Origin: Azospirillum sp. TSH58
Lineage (GTDB): Bacteria; Pseudomonadota; Alphaproteobacteria; Azospirillales; Azospirillaceae
Length of the DNA: 64,000 bases
Assembly: GCF_003119115.1 (NCBI RefSeq)
Contig: NZ_CP022367.1
Span: forward strand, 1,601,001 to 1,665,000
Direction: 5' to 3'
Part shown: positions 32,438 to 42,434 of the stretch, one piece after another
Layout: each line of letters begins with the position of its first letter
Position numbering within the stretch: position 1 is the first letter of the stretch
Translations under genes and position numbers: made by a program
The notes under the pieces: model-generated
Seen by the model: the letters and a program-made list of their open reading frames with translations, nothing else
What the model was told of the DNA's origin: nothing
The model's database searches: none

Positions 32438-33514
32438 TCAAGTGGTCTCGCGGACCATCAGGCGAAAGCCCAGATCCACGCGGCGCGGATTTTCCAGGCC
32501 TTTCGGCGTCCGGTCCGCCATGCCCGCGATCAGCAGGCGGGCCGCCTCCACGCCGATCGCACGCCGGGGGGTGGCGACGGTGGTCAGCGGCGGGACGGTC
32601 CAGGCCGCCCCCGCCAGATCGTTGAACCCGGCGACGGCCAGCCGCTCCGGCACCGGAATGCCCAGCCGGGCGCATTGGAACAGCGCGCCCTGCGCCAGAT
32701 CGTCGTTGCACAGGAACAGCGCGTCGGTGTCCGGATGGGCGGCCAGCGCGCGCTCCAGCAGGTCCGCGCCCAGCGCGACGGAGGTGGCGTCCGGCACCAT
32801 CAGCTCCAGCGCCGGGTCGTGCCGCCCGGCGTCGCGCAGCGCCTGCCGCCAGCCGTCGCAGCGCTGGCGCGTCCGCGGGTCGAGCTGCCCGGCGATCAGC
32901 CCGATCCGCCTCCGTCCCCGCGCCGCCAGATGCGCGCCGACGGCGTAGCCGGCGTCGAACTGCGAGAAGCCGACCGTCTGCACCGGGCAATCGCCATGCC
33001 CGCCTTCGGCGATCAGAACCCCCTCCACGCTCAGATCCATGGTGTGGACGACCGGGATCGTCAGGCCGCGCAGCAGCTCCCAGGTGCCCGGCGTGTGGTC
33101 GAGCCCGCTCAGGATCACCCCGTCCGGATCGTGGGCGAGCTGCGTGCGCAGCACGCGCTCCTCCGCCTCCGGGCCGTAGCCGGTGATGCCGATCAGCGGC
33201 TGGTAGCCCTGCGGGCTCAGCGTCTCCTGCACGCCGGCCAGCAGGTCGATGAAGACGGCGTTGGTCAGGGAGGGGATCAGCACCGCCACCGTCATCGTCC
33301 GCGCCGAGGCCAGCGCCGAGGCCACGCGGCTGGGCACGAAGCCCAGGCGGCGGCTCGCCTCCTCGACGCGGGCGCGCACCTCCTCGCTGACCGTGTCGGG
33401 CCGGCGCAGGGCGCGGGACACGGTCATGGCGCTGACCCCGGCGGCGGCGGCCACGTCGGCCATGGTGGTGCGTCCGCTGCGCGAGGATCGGGGTTTACGG
33501 GTGGTGGCGGTCAT
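32438..33514 (-). CDS. LacI family regulator of gluconate genes (GntR-type)
   Basis: A 358-residue regulator. The LacI helix-turn-helix and hinge read TMADVAAAAGVSAMTVSRAL, then EEASRRLGFVPSRVASALAS. The periplasmic-binding-protein-like effector domain follows (about 80-355), with ALFLCNDDLAQGALFQCARL and PPLTTVATPRRAIG. It is divergent from gntK and in line with gnd, and operators of GntR type lie beside gntK (33576 and 33656). It very probably represses this locus until gluconate or 6-phosphogluconate appears. This follows the E. coli GntR model; the operators here were found by eye. Confidence 0.87.
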   Translation of the reverse strand: MTATTRKPRSSRSGRTTMADVAAAAGVSAMTVSRALRRPDTVSEEVRARVEEASRRLGFVPSRVASALASARTMTVAVLIPSLTNAVFIDLLAGVQETLSPQGYQPLIGITGYGPEAEERVLRTQLAHDPDGVILSGLDHTPGTWELLRGLTIPVVHTMDLSVEGVLIAEGGHGDCPVQTVGFSQFDAGYAVGAHLAARGRRRIGLIAGQLDPRTRQRCDGWRQALRDAGRHDPALELMVPDATSVALGADLLERALAAHPDTDALFLCNDDLAQGALFQCARLGIPVPERLAVAGFNDLAGAAWTVPPLTTVATPRRAIGVEAARLLIAGMADRTPKGLENPRRVDLGFRLMVRETT

Positions 33515-33560
33515 AAGCGTTCCAATTGTCCGGCGGCCATTATCCCGCGCCGGATTGGGC

Positions 33561-33590
33561 TTTACAAGCCTCGTTTGTTAGCGGTAACAT
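33561..33590 (+). promoter_or_regulatory. Candidate gntK promoter overlapping operator 1
   Basis: TTTACA (33561-33566), an 18-base spacer and TAACAT (33585-33590). The -10 element falls inside operator 1, so a bound repressor would block initiation. Confidence 0.35.
33576..33589. promoter_or_regulatory. GntR(LacI)-type operator 1
   Basis: TGTTAGCGGTAACA, a near-palindrome around a CG centre. It is the exact reverse complement of the site at 33656-33669 and matches the shape of E. coli GntR sites (TGTTACCNNTAACA). Confidence 0.7.
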
Positions 33591-33632
33591 CCGCACCTCT
33601 CCCCCCTTGTTCTGTTTTAAGGATCGATCGGC

Positions 33633-34184
33633 ATGAGCGCTCTTTCGTCCCCTGATGTTACCGCTAACACAGGCGGGCCGGTGGATGCTGTGGTGGTGAT
33701 GGGCGTGGCCGGTTGCGGCAAGACCTCGGTGGGGAAGGAGCTGGCCCGGCGGCTCGGCTGGCAGTTCCTGGAGGGCGACGGCTTCCATCCGCCGGAGAAC
33801 ATCGCGAAGATGTCCGCCGGCATCCCGCTTCAGGACGAGGACCGCTGGGGCTGGCTGGACACCATCGCCGCCCACATCGCGCTCGCGCGGGACGCGAATG
33901 CGCCGATCGTCGTGTCCTGCTCCGCGCTGAAGCGGCGCTACCGCGAGCGGCTGAGCACCGGCGGGACGCGCGTTCTCTTCGTCCATCTCGACGGCGATCG
34001 GGACACCATTCACGCCCGCATGGCGCTGCGCTCCGGCCATTTCATGCCGACCGCGCTGCTCGACAGCCAGTTCGCGGCGCTGGAGCCGCTGGGGTCCGGA
34101 GAGTTCGGCATCGTGTGCAACATCGACGCCAGCCCGACGGAGATCGCCGCCCGCGTCGCCGCCCTGGTCGCCCCCGCCGCCTGA
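33633..34184 (+). CDS. gntK: Gluconokinase
   Basis: Phosphorylates D-gluconate to 6-phosphogluconate with ATP. The 183-residue protein has the P-loop [11 protein letters not shown], the shikimate-kinase-like [15 protein letters not shown], and the LID region [11 protein letters not shown] typical GntK ends near 175 residues; the N-terminus here is about ten residues longer. That extension ([14 protein letters not shown]) is partly encoded by operator 2. The ATG at 33633 follows AAGGATCG. It is divergent from its LacI regulator, followed 28 bases later by edd. Confidence 0.92.
   Translation: MSALSSPDVTANTGGPVDAVVVMGVAGCGKTSVGKELARRLGWQFLEGDGFHPPENIAKMSAGIPLQDEDRWGWLDTIAAHIALARDANAPIVVSCSALKRRYRERLSTGGTRVLFVHLDGDRDTIHARMALRSGHFMPTALLDSQFAALEPLGSGEFGIVCNIDASPTEIAARVAALVAPAA
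33656..33669. promoter_or_regulatory. GntR(LacI)-type operator 2, inside the gntK coding region
   Basis: TGTTACCGCTAACA, the reverse complement of operator 1, about 80 bases downstream, within the first 13 codons of gntK. It could act as a roadblock or looping partner. Confidence 0.65.
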
Positions 34185-34212
34185 CCCTTCTTCCGTCCGG
34201 AAAGACCGCGCC

Positions 34213-36012
<1,800 letters not shown>

Positions 36013-36032
36013 GGAGTGATCCTATTGCGGAT

Positions 36033-36154
36033 TCCCTCTCCCCTCCGGGGAGAGCGTCAGGGTGAGGGGGGTGCGCTTGTGCCGGACGTAGCGCCATGCG
36101 CATCCCCCTCACCGGCCCTCCGGACCACCCTCTCCCCGGAGGGGAGAGGGTTAT
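36033..36154. repeat. GC-rich palindromic repeat (family B, double)
   Basis: A first hairpin CCCTCTCCCCTCCGGGGAGAG at about 36034 and a second CCCTCTCCCC-GGAGGGGAGAGGG at 36128-36150 flank a spacer, with outer CCCTCACC/GGGTGAGGG elements. The block separates the convergent edd and hydratase genes. Related short copies are at 39811 and 43697. Confidence 0.7.
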
Positions 36155-36188
36155 TAAAGCTGTCCCGGCAGAGGCCAGCGCAGTCCGA

Positions 36189-36941
36189 TCACTTCACGGT
36201 CAGTTCATACGTCCCCATCGTCCCGTACACGGCGACCGACGTGCTGCCCGCCGGGACCATGACGGTGCCGACGTGCGACCCGGTGGTCACCACGTCGCCG
36301 GCCTTCAGGCCGCCCAGGCCGACCGCACCGGTGTTGGCCATCCACACCAGCAGCCGCACCGGCTCGCCCGCGGAGTTGCCGGCGACGGTCTCGGCCTTCG
36401 TCTCGCCGTCGACGACCAGGGCGACGCGCTCCTTCAGCGGCTCCAGCGAGCGCCAGTCGGCGATGGCCGGGCCGACGACCAGGGCGCCGTGGTTGAACTG
36501 GTCGGCCATGTGGCTGAGCCCGTTCTGCGAGCCGAAACCGGCGAAGCGCGTGTCGACGATCTCGAAGGCCGGATGGACGGACTCGACGGCGTCGAGCACC
36601 TCCTCGCGGCTGTAGGGCTCGGCGCGGGGCGGCAGGTCCTTGGCGAACTTGTAGGCGATCTCCGCTTCCATGCCGATGACCTGATAGTCCGCGGCGGGGA
36701 GCGTCGTGGTGTCGAAGAACAGCGTGTCGGCGTGGATGGGGGCGCGGAACGGCTCCGACTCCGGGGTGCGGGCGCCGACCTTCCAGGCGACCACCGGGCC
36801 GAGGCGGCGGGCCACGGCGTCCTGGATGGCGTAGGCCTCGGCCTCGCTGGTGGGGCGGGTCGGCAGGGCGGACAGCCAGTTGCGGGTCTCGCGCGCCTGG
36901 ATCAGGGCATCGACGGAGTCGCTGAATGCGGAATCGTTCAT
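36189..36941 (-). CDS. 2-keto-4-pentenoate hydratase-type (FAH superfamily) protein
   Basis: A 250-residue member of the fumarylacetoacetate hydrolase/2-keto-pentenoate hydratase superfamily. Metal-binding Glu residues lie in GMEAEIAYKFAKDL; substrate segments are HPAFEIVDTRF and GLGGLKAGDVVTTGSHVG. It probably hydrates or rearranges an unsaturated 2-oxo acid. It is the last gene of a seven-gene operon with an ABC importer, a 2-hydroxyacid dehydrogenase and a LacI regulator. The pathway suggests oxidation or reduction of an imported hydroxy acid to a 2-oxo acid. Start chosen at the ATG 26 bases after the regulator stop. Substrate unknown. Confidence 0.82.
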   Translation of the reverse strand: MNDSAFSDSVDALIQARETRNWLSALPTRPTSEAEAYAIQDAVARRLGPVVAWKVGARTPESEPFRAPIHADTLFFDTTTLPAADYQVIGMEAEIAYKFAKDLPPRAEPYSREEVLDAVESVHPAFEIVDTRFAGFGSQNGLSHMADQFNHGALVVGPAIADWRSLEPLKERVALVVDGETKAETVAGNSAGEPVRLLVWMANTGAVGLGGLKAGDVVTTGSHVGTVMVPAGSTSVAVYGTMGTYELTVK

Positions 36942-36967
36942 CTCTTCGGGCCTTCGCTTTTCTTCGG

Positions 36968-38020
36968 TTATTGGTGCTTGTCGGGTTGGACTCTCATGGC
37001 GCCGCAGGACTCGCGGATGACCAGCCGGGCGGGCAGGATCACGCGCTCCGGCGCGCCCTGCGGGTCGGCGATGCGGCGCAGCAGCAGGCGGGCGGCCTCC
37101 TGCCCGATCTGGCGGGCGGAGGTGGCGACTGTGGTCAGGGCGGGGCGGCTCATCGCCGCTTCGATGACGTCGTCGAAACCGGTCACGGCGATGTCCCGTC
37201 CCGCCCGCAGACCGCGGGCCTCCAGCCCCAGCATCACGCCGAACGCGACCAGATCGTTGTAACAAAGCATCGCGGTGGGCGGGTCGGCAAGGTCCAACAG
37301 CGGCCCCACCGCGTCCAGCCCGCCGCGCCGGGTGGCCGGGCAGCGGACGACGAGGTCCGGGGTCAGGCCGTGGCGGCGCAGCGCCGCGGCGAAGCCGACG
37401 CGGCGCCCGGCCGACGCGGAGTGGGACAGGTTGCCGCCGACGAAGGCGATGCGGCGATGGCCGATCCGCAGCAGATGCTCGGTCACCATCTCCATGCCGA
37501 ACTCGTAATCCACCCCGGCGTAATCGCCTTCGCGGGCGGAGATGAAACGCAGCGCCTGGACGACGGGAAGCTGCCACTGGCGCAGCCGGTCCAGCAGGGC
37601 CGGCGACGTGCCGGCGGCGGGGCAGATGATCACCCCGTCCACATTCTGCTCGCGCATGCGCTGGAGGTAGCGGTCCTGCCGCTCCCCCGATTCCGCGGTG
37701 TTGGCGAGGAAGGCGACGACCCCCCGCTCGCCCAGAACGTCGTCCACCCCGGCGGTCAGCTCGCCGTAGAAGGAGTTGTTGATCTCGCAGACGAGCAGCC
37801 CGACGGTGTCGGTGCGGGCGGCGCGCAGGGTCGCGGCGCCGCGGTTGTAGACGTAGCCCAGGGCCTCGATGGCGGCCTGCACGCGCTCCCGCGTCTCGGC
37901 GGCGACCAGCGGGCTGCCGCGCAGGACGAGCGAGACGGTGGACCGCGACACCCCGGCGTGGTGTGCCACCTCCGTCAGGGTGATGCGGGCCGGTCCGCCG
38001 CGCTCGTCCAGAATGGTCAT
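36968..38020 (-). CDS. LacI family transcriptional regulator
   Basis: A 350-residue regulator, distinct from the gluconate repressor at 32438. Its helix-turn-helix is TLTEVAHHAGVSRSTVSLVL, the hinge IEALGYVYNRGAATL, and the effector domain about 75-345 (VGLLVCEINNSFYGELTAG; LCYNDLVAFGVMLGLE). It is co-transcribed between the 2-hydroxyacid dehydrogenase (11 bases) and the hydratase (26 bases). An 18-bp palindrome with a central CG (42186-42203), as LacI proteins favour, lies upstream of the first gene of this operon and is its likely site. Confidence 0.87.
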   Translation of the reverse strand: MTILDERGGPARITLTEVAHHAGVSRSTVSLVLRGSPLVAAETRERVQAAIEALGYVYNRGAATLRAARTDTVGLLVCEINNSFYGELTAGVDDVLGERGVVAFLANTAESGERQDRYLQRMREQNVDGVIICPAAGTSPALLDRLRQWQLPVVQALRFISAREGDYAGVDYEFGMEMVTEHLLRIGHRRIAFVGGNLSHSASAGRRVGFAAALRRHGLTPDLVVRCPATRRGGLDAVGPLLDLADPPTAMLCYNDLVAFGVMLGLEARGLRAGRDIAVTGFDDVIEAAMSRPALTTVATSARQIGQEAARLLLRRIADPQGAPERVILPARLVIRESCGAMRVQPDKHQ

Positions 38021-38031
38021 GGACGGTCCAT

Positions 38032-38970
38032 TCAGACGACGGCGGTCGGCAGCGGCTGGCCGGCGAAGAAGGCGGACAGGTTCGCCAGCACCAGATTGCC
38101 CATGGCCATCCGCGTCTCGACCGTGGCGCTCGCCTGATGCGGCTGGAGCACGACATTGTCCAGGCCGAACAGGGCCTCCGGCGCGTGCGGCTCGTTGGCG
38201 AAGACGTCCAGCGCGGCCCCGCCGAGGCGCCCGTCGGTCAAAGCGGCGACCAGTTCCGGCTCGTCCACCACGGCGCCGCGGGCGACGTTGACCAGCAGCC
38301 CGTCGGGACCCAGCGCCTCGATCACCGCCCGGTTGACCATGTTGCGGGCGTCCGGCCCGGCGGAGGCGGCGACGATCAGGATGTCGCTCTCCCGCGCCAG
38401 ATCGACCGGGGAGGCGACGAAGCGGTAGGGCACGTCGCCGCGCGGCTTGCGGTTGGTGTAGGCGATGTCCATGCCGAAGCCGGCGGCGCGCTGGGCGATG
38501 GCCATCCCGATGCGGCCCAGACCCAGGATGCCCAGCCGCTTGCCGGTCACCTTGCGGGCCAGCGGCAGCCCGCCGCCCGGCCAGCGCCCGGCGCGCACGA
38601 AGCGGTCGCCGACCATCATGCGGCGCGACCCGGCGATCATCAGCCCGATGGCGAGATCGGCCACGTCGTCGGTCAGCACGTCCGGCGTGTTGGTGACGCG
38701 GACGCCGCGGTCCGCCGCGTGCTTCAGGTCCACCGCGTCGGTGCCGACGCCGTTGATCGCGACGATCCCCAGGCCGGGGCAGGCGTCCATGATCGCGTTG
38801 CTGACGCCGGTGCCGCCGCCGGTGACGACGGCGCGGACGCGCGGTCCCACCTCGGCGATCAGCCGGTCGCGGTCGGGCGCCCCGGCGAGGCGGTGGACGG
38901 TGTAGCCCGCGTCCAGCGCCGCCTCGATGTCCGGCATCATGGATTCGACGAGGAGGATCTCCGGCTTCAT
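38032..38970 (-). CDS. D-isomer-specific 2-hydroxyacid dehydrogenase
   Basis: A 312-residue NAD(P)-dependent dehydrogenase. Coenzyme-binding segment is LGILGLGRIGMAIAQRAAGFG. Active-site residues are Arg in VNVARGAVVDE, Glu in DVFANEP and His in LQPHQASAT. The NAD/NADP choice is suggested by TNRKPRG after the second strand, favouring NADPH as in glyoxylate/hydroxypyruvate reductases. It reduces a 2-oxo acid or oxidises its hydroxy acid. ATG at 38970 is used; the TTG one codon upstream is weaker. It sits between the transporter ATPase and the LacI gene in the operon. Confidence 0.85.
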   Translation of the reverse strand: MKPEILLVESMMPDIEAALDAGYTVHRLAGAPDRDRLIAEVGPRVRAVVTGGGTGVSNAIMDACPGLGIVAINGVGTDAVDLKHAADRGVRVTNTPDVLTDDVADLAIGLMIAGSRRMMVGDRFVRAGRWPGGGLPLARKVTGKRLGILGLGRIGMAIAQRAAGFGMDIAYTNRKPRGDVPYRFVASPVDLARESDILIVAASAGPDARNMVNRAVIEALGPDGLLVNVARGAVVDEPELVAALTDGRLGGAALDVFANEPHAPEALFGLDNVVLQPHQASATVETRMAMGNLVLANLSAFFAGQPLPTAVV

Positions 38971-38996
38971 CAAACGCTGTCCTTAATGGGGAAGAC

Positions 38997-39785
38997 TCAG
39001 TGGGTGAGGATCTGGCCGAGGAAGTTGCGGGTCCGCTCGGACCTCGGATTGGTGAAGAACTCGGCCGGGGTGGCCTGCTCGACGATCTCGCCGCGGTCCA
39101 TGAAGATGACGCGGTCGGCGACCGACTTGGCGAAGCCCATCTCGTGCGTGACGCAGAGCATGGTCATGCCGTCCTCGGCCAGCCCGATCATGGTGTCGAG
39201 GACCTCCTTGACCATCTCGGGGTCCAGAGCGGAGGTCGGCTCGTCGAACAGCATGACCTTGGGGTTCATGCACAGCGACCGTGCGATGGCGACGCGCTGC
39301 TGCTGGCCGCCGGAAAGCTGGCCGGGATACTTGTCCGCCTGCTCCGGGATGCGCACGCGGGCCAGATACTTCATGGCGATGTCGCGCGCCTCCTGCTTGG
39401 AGGTGCCGCGCACCCGCATGGGCGCCAGCATGCAGTTCTCGACCACGGTCAGGTGGGGGAACAGGTTGAACTGCTGGAACACCATCCCGACGTCGCGCCG
39501 CACCTGATCGAGGTGGCGATGGTTGGCATCGATCGTGACGCCGTTGACGGTGATCGTGCCCTTCTGGTGCTTCTCGAGCTGGTTGATGCAGCGGATCAGC
39601 GTGGACTTGCCGGAGCCCGAGGGGCCGCAGATGACGATCCGCTCCCCCTTGTGGACCTCCAGCTCGATGTCCTTCAGCACATGGAAGCTGTCGTACCATT
39701 TCTGGACGCCGGCCATCCGGATGACGACCTCGCCGCTGACCGGCCGCGGCGCGGGGACGTCCGTGGTATCGTAAGCCGAGGCCAT
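38997..39785 (-). CDS. Polar amino-acid-type ABC transporter ATPase (GlnQ-like)
   Basis: A 262-residue ATPase of the amino-acid family. Walker A is GPSGSGKST, signature LSGGQQQR, Walker [15 protein letters not shown], switch His in [12 protein letters not shown]. The first about 20 residues are extra. In this family the ATPase energises uptake of amino acids or related carboxylates, and some relatives carry sugar acids. A perfect palindrome (39811-39835) separates it from the binding protein gene upstream in the transcript. Twenty-six bases later comes the 2-hydroxyacid dehydrogenase gene. Confidence 0.9.
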   Translation of the reverse strand: MASAYDTTDVPAPRPVSGEVVIRMAGVQKWYDSFHVLKDIELEVHKGERIVICGPSGSGKSTLIRCINQLEKHQKGTITVNGVTIDANHRHLDQVRRDVGMVFQQFNLFPHLTVVENCMLAPMRVRGTSKQEARDIAMKYLARVRIPEQADKYPGQLSGGQQQRVAIARSLCMNPKVMLFDEPTSALDPEMVKEVLDTMIGLAEDGMTMLCVTHEMGFAKSVADRVIFMDRGEIVEQATPAEFFTNPRSERTRNFLGQILTH

Positions 39786-39810
39786 GGGGGACTCCTCCTG
39801 CTCTGTGTAA

Positions 39811-39835
39811 GCCCTCTCCCCAGAGGGGAGAGGGC
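39811..39835. repeat. Short palindrome (family B) within the ABC operon
   Basis: GCCCTCTCCCC (39811-39821) pairs perfectly with GGGGAGAGGGC (39825-39835) around three bases. It lies nine bases past the binding-protein stop, in the 59-base gap before the ATPase start, and is likely to protect the binding-protein end of the mRNA and reduce the downstream genes. Confidence 0.75.
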
Positions 39836-39844
39836 GTTAAGCCG

Positions 39845-40645
39845 TTACGACTTGGTCAGCGGGGGCAGGTCGGTGCCCAGCCACTTCTTGTGGACCTCGT
39901 TCAGCTCGCCGTTCGCCTTCGCGGTCTCGATGAACTCGTTGACCCACTTCAGCAGGGCGTCCTGGCCCTTGCGCATGGCGATGCCCTGGACCTGACGGTT
40001 CAGCACGAACTTCATCTCGTAGTTCGCCTGCGGGGCCAGCTTCTTGATCTCCTTGGTGACCACGTTGCTGAGGCCCAGCGCGTCCACCTGACCCGACAGC
40101 ATCGCCTGCACGGCGCTGGCGTCGTCGTCGAAGCGCATGATGCGCGCGTCCTTCGGCGCGACGGCGGTCAGGGCGTTGTCCTGGGTGCTGGCGCGGGCGA
40201 CGCCGACGCGCTTGCCGGACAGCTCCGCGGCCTCCTTGATCTTGGTGTTGGCCGGGGCGACCAGACCGATCTCGATGGCGGCGTAGGGCTCGGAGAACTG
40301 CACCTGCTCGGCGCGGGCCGGGGTGATGCCCAGCGAGGCGACCAGCAGGTCGACCTTGTTGGTCAGCAGGTAGGGGATGCGGTTCGGGCCGGTGACCGGA
40401 ACGATCTCCACCGGGACGCCCATGTGCTTGCCCAGCAGCTTGGCGACGTCGGCGTCGTAGCCGTCCGGCTTGCCGTCGGCGGTGGTGATGCCGAAGGGCG
40501 GGAAGTCCACCAGCATGCCGATGGTCAGCTTGCCCTTCGACTTGATCTCGTCGACGGTCTGGGCGGCGGCGGGAGCGGCCAGGGCGACGGCTGCGGCCAT
40601 CATGGCGCCGGCGACGGCGAGGCGGCGGGTGATCGACAGGGTCAT
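39845..40645 (-). CDS. Polar amino-acid-type ABC solute-binding protein
   Basis: A 266-residue periplasmic protein of the family-3 binding proteins. Signal peptide is about residues 1-28, ending in PAAAQ. The mature part shows GKLTIGMLVDFPPFGITTADGK-type opening, DLLVASLGITPARAEQVQFSEPY, and a late EMKFVLNRQVQGIAMRKG. The usual Arg that holds the ligand carboxylate is seen in ITPARAEQV. The ATG at 40645 is used; an in-frame GTG lies five codons upstream. Ligand not predictable: hydroxy acids are suggested only by the operon. Confidence 0.87.
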   Translation of the reverse strand: MTLSITRRLAVAGAMMAAAVALAAPAAAQTVDEIKSKGKLTIGMLVDFPPFGITTADGKPDGYDADVAKLLGKHMGVPVEIVPVTGPNRIPYLLTNKVDLLVASLGITPARAEQVQFSEPYAAIEIGLVAPANTKIKEAAELSGKRVGVARASTQDNALTAVAPKDARIMRFDDDASAVQAMLSGQVDALGLSNVVTKEIKKLAPQANYEMKFVLNRQVQGIAMRKGQDALLKWVNEFIETAKANGELNEVHKKWLGTDLPPLTKS

Positions 40646-40691
40646 TGGGGGTTTCCTCACGGTTCTTATGAAAGAAGGGTCGGCGTTGGGC

Positions 40692-41345
40692 TTAGCGGCT
40701 GGCGAGGGCGTAGCGCCGCTCCAGACGGGCGCTGAGCAGCGACAGCGGCCAGCACATCAGGAAGTAGAGCACCGCCACAATGCCGAACACCAGGAAGGGC
40801 TGGAAGGTGGCGTTGTTGACGATCTGCCCGGCGCGGGTCAGCTCGGTGAAGCCAATGATGGCGGCCAGCGACGTGCTCTTGATCAGCTGCACGAGGAAGC
40901 CTACCGTCGGCGGCACCGCGACCTTCACCGCCTGCGGCAGGATCACGTAGCGCATCAGCCCCGGATAGCGCAGGCCGAGCGCGGAGGCGGCCTCCCACTG
41001 GCCGCGCGGCACCGCCTGGATGCAGCCGCGCCAGATCTCGCCGAGGAAGGCGCTGGCGTTCAGCGTCAGGCCCAGAGCGGCGGCGGCCCAGGGGTTCAGG
41101 TCGAGGCCCAGCACCGTGGCGCCGAAGAACACCAGGAACAGCTGCATCAGCAACGGCGTGCCCTGAAACAGCTGGATGTAGCCGGTGGCGGCCAGCCGCA
41201 GCGCCTTGATGTCGGACGTGCGGGCCAGCGCGATGACCAGACCGACCGTGGCCCCGCCGATGAAGGCGATGGCCGACAGGGCCAGCGTCCACTGCATGGC
41301 GCTGAGGAGGAAGAGGAACTCGTTGTAACTGAAGGCGCGGATCAT
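40692..41345 (-). CDS. Polar amino-acid-type ABC permease (second)
   Basis: A 217-residue membrane protein with about five membrane segments. LFQGTPLLMQLFLVFFGATV is the typical amino-acid-permease element, and the EAA-type loop is WEAASALGLRYPGLMRYVILPQA. It follows the other permease gene by 14 bases and precedes the binding-protein gene. It pairs with the 41360 permease to form a heterodimeric channel for the importer. Confidence 0.88.
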   Translation of the reverse strand: MIRAFSYNEFLFLLSAMQWTLALSAIAFIGGATVGLVIALARTSDIKALRLAATGYIQLFQGTPLLMQLFLVFFGATVLGLDLNPWAAAALGLTLNASAFLGEIWRGCIQAVPRGQWEAASALGLRYPGLMRYVILPQAVKVAVPPTVGFLVQLIKSTSLAAIIGFTELTRAGQIVNNATFQPFLVFGIVAVLYFLMCWPLSLLSARLERRYALASR

Positions 41346-41359
41346 GGCTCGGCCCTCCC

Positions 41360-42034
41360 TCAGCGCCGGTCGGTGTCGTAGGCGAAGGCCAGCTTGTAGA
41401 TGCCGGCGAACAGCGCGGAGAACATCATCGCCAGCGCCAGATAGATGCCGGTGACCACGATGTAGATTTCGAAGCTGCGGAAGGTCTGCGACTGGATGTT
41501 GTTGGCGACCGAGGTCAGCTCGTCCGCCGAGATCGCCGAGACCACGCTGGAGCTGAGCATCAGCAGGATGAACTGGCTGGTCAGCGCGGGGTAGACGGTG
41601 CGCAGCGCCGGCTTGATGACGATGTAGCGGAAGACCTGCAACGGCTTCAGCCCCAGCGCCAGCCCGGCTTCGATCTGGCCCTTTTGGATCGATTCGATGC
41701 CGGCCCGGATGATCTCCGTCGCGTAGGCGCCGACATTGACCACCATGGCGATCAGGGCGGCGAGGTCGGGCGACAGCCGGATGCCCATGGTCGGAAGGCC
41801 GAAGAAGATCAGGAAGATCTGCACCAGGAAGGGCGTGTTGCGCACCACCTCGATGTAGGCGTTGATGATCCAGCGGACCGGCTTCGGCCCGGACGTCTTG
41901 CCGAGCGCGCAGAGAATGGCGACGATCAGGCCGAGAATCATGGCGCCGATCGACAATTGCACGGTCAGCCAAGCGCCCTGGAGCAGGTAGTCCCAGGACT
42001 CGATGACCGCCTTGAAATCGAAGGTGTAGTTCAC
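41360..42034 (-). CDS. Polar amino-acid-type ABC permease (first)
   Basis: A 224-residue membrane protein, first gene of the seven-gene operon. It starts at a GTG (42034) with GGAGGG eight bases upstream; earlier in-frame codons run through non-coding palindromic DNA. Permease signatures are VVRNTPFLVQIFLIFFGLPT and the EAA loop EAGLALGLKPLQVFRYIVIKPA. The operon is controlled from the 400-base region upstream, which also serves moeA in the other direction. Confidence 0.87.
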   Translation of the reverse strand: MNYTFDFKAVIESWDYLLQGAWLTVQLSIGAMILGLIVAILCALGKTSGPKPVRWIINAYIEVVRNTPFLVQIFLIFFGLPTMGIRLSPDLAALIAMVVNVGAYATEIIRAGIESIQKGQIEAGLALGLKPLQVFRYIVIKPALRTVYPALTSQFILLMLSSSVVSAISADELTSVANNIQSQTFRSFEIYIVVTGIYLALAMMFSALFAGIYKLAFAYDTDRR

Positions 42035-42185
42035 GGGCTTTCCCTCCGCTTCCGGACCGGCCGCAACCAGACCGGGGCGCTGCGCGCCGCCGGCGGACGG
42101 TCCCTGTGCGGGATTCTCGTTATCGGCCTCTCGTCGTCCGGCGAGCCGTGGCGATGCCTCCGGCGCCGGATGTTGGGCGGAGCCT

Positions 42186-42203
42186 ATTTGGATCGATCCA
42201 AAT
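42186..42203. promoter_or_regulatory. 18-bp perfect palindrome, likely LacI-type operator
   Basis: ATTTGGATC joined to GATCCAAAT, with a central CG as in most LacI-family operators. It lies 152 bases upstream of the first ABC gene. The LacI regulator encoded in that operon is the best candidate binder. Confidence 0.6.
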
Positions 42204-42331
42204 GCGCAAGGCGGAAAACGCAGCGCTGCGAAAATTAATTCGTGCAGCCAACAATTATCCCGCGAATTTCCCGATAGGCTGCTCCACCGCGATGGTGCGT
42301 CCACGAACGGACGCTTGCGCCGCGCCGCGTC

Positions 42332-42345
42332 TTGACGATGATCAA
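42332..42345 (+). promoter_or_regulatory. FNR/FixK-type box upstream of moeA
   Basis: TTGACGATGATCAA fits TTGA-N6-TCAA. Its centre (about 42338.5) lies 41.5 bases before a start site near 42380, and GACTAT (42368-42373) stands at the matching -10 position. This is the class II activator layout, so moeA may respond to low oxygen. Confidence 0.55.
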
Positions 42346-42434
42346 GGTGGAAGAGAACCGCGCACCGGACTATCCGGGGTGATATGACGCGGTGCCGCCC
42401 CTGGGGGCGGTCCCCAAGGGAGAAGGATTGTCGC

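Larger units (their letters stand above)
42035..42434. other. Divergent control region between the ABC operon and moeA
   Basis: No gene is supported in these 400 bases. They hold an 18-bp palindrome (42186-42203) on the ABC operon side and an FNR/FixK-type box (42332-42345) on the moeA side, with AT-rich DNA (GAAAATTAATTCG) between them. Confidence 0.7.

Noticed and set aside
36189-38156. 655-codon minus frame over hydratase and LacI genes
   Set aside because: Only the hydratase part is real; LacI is in another frame with full motifs.
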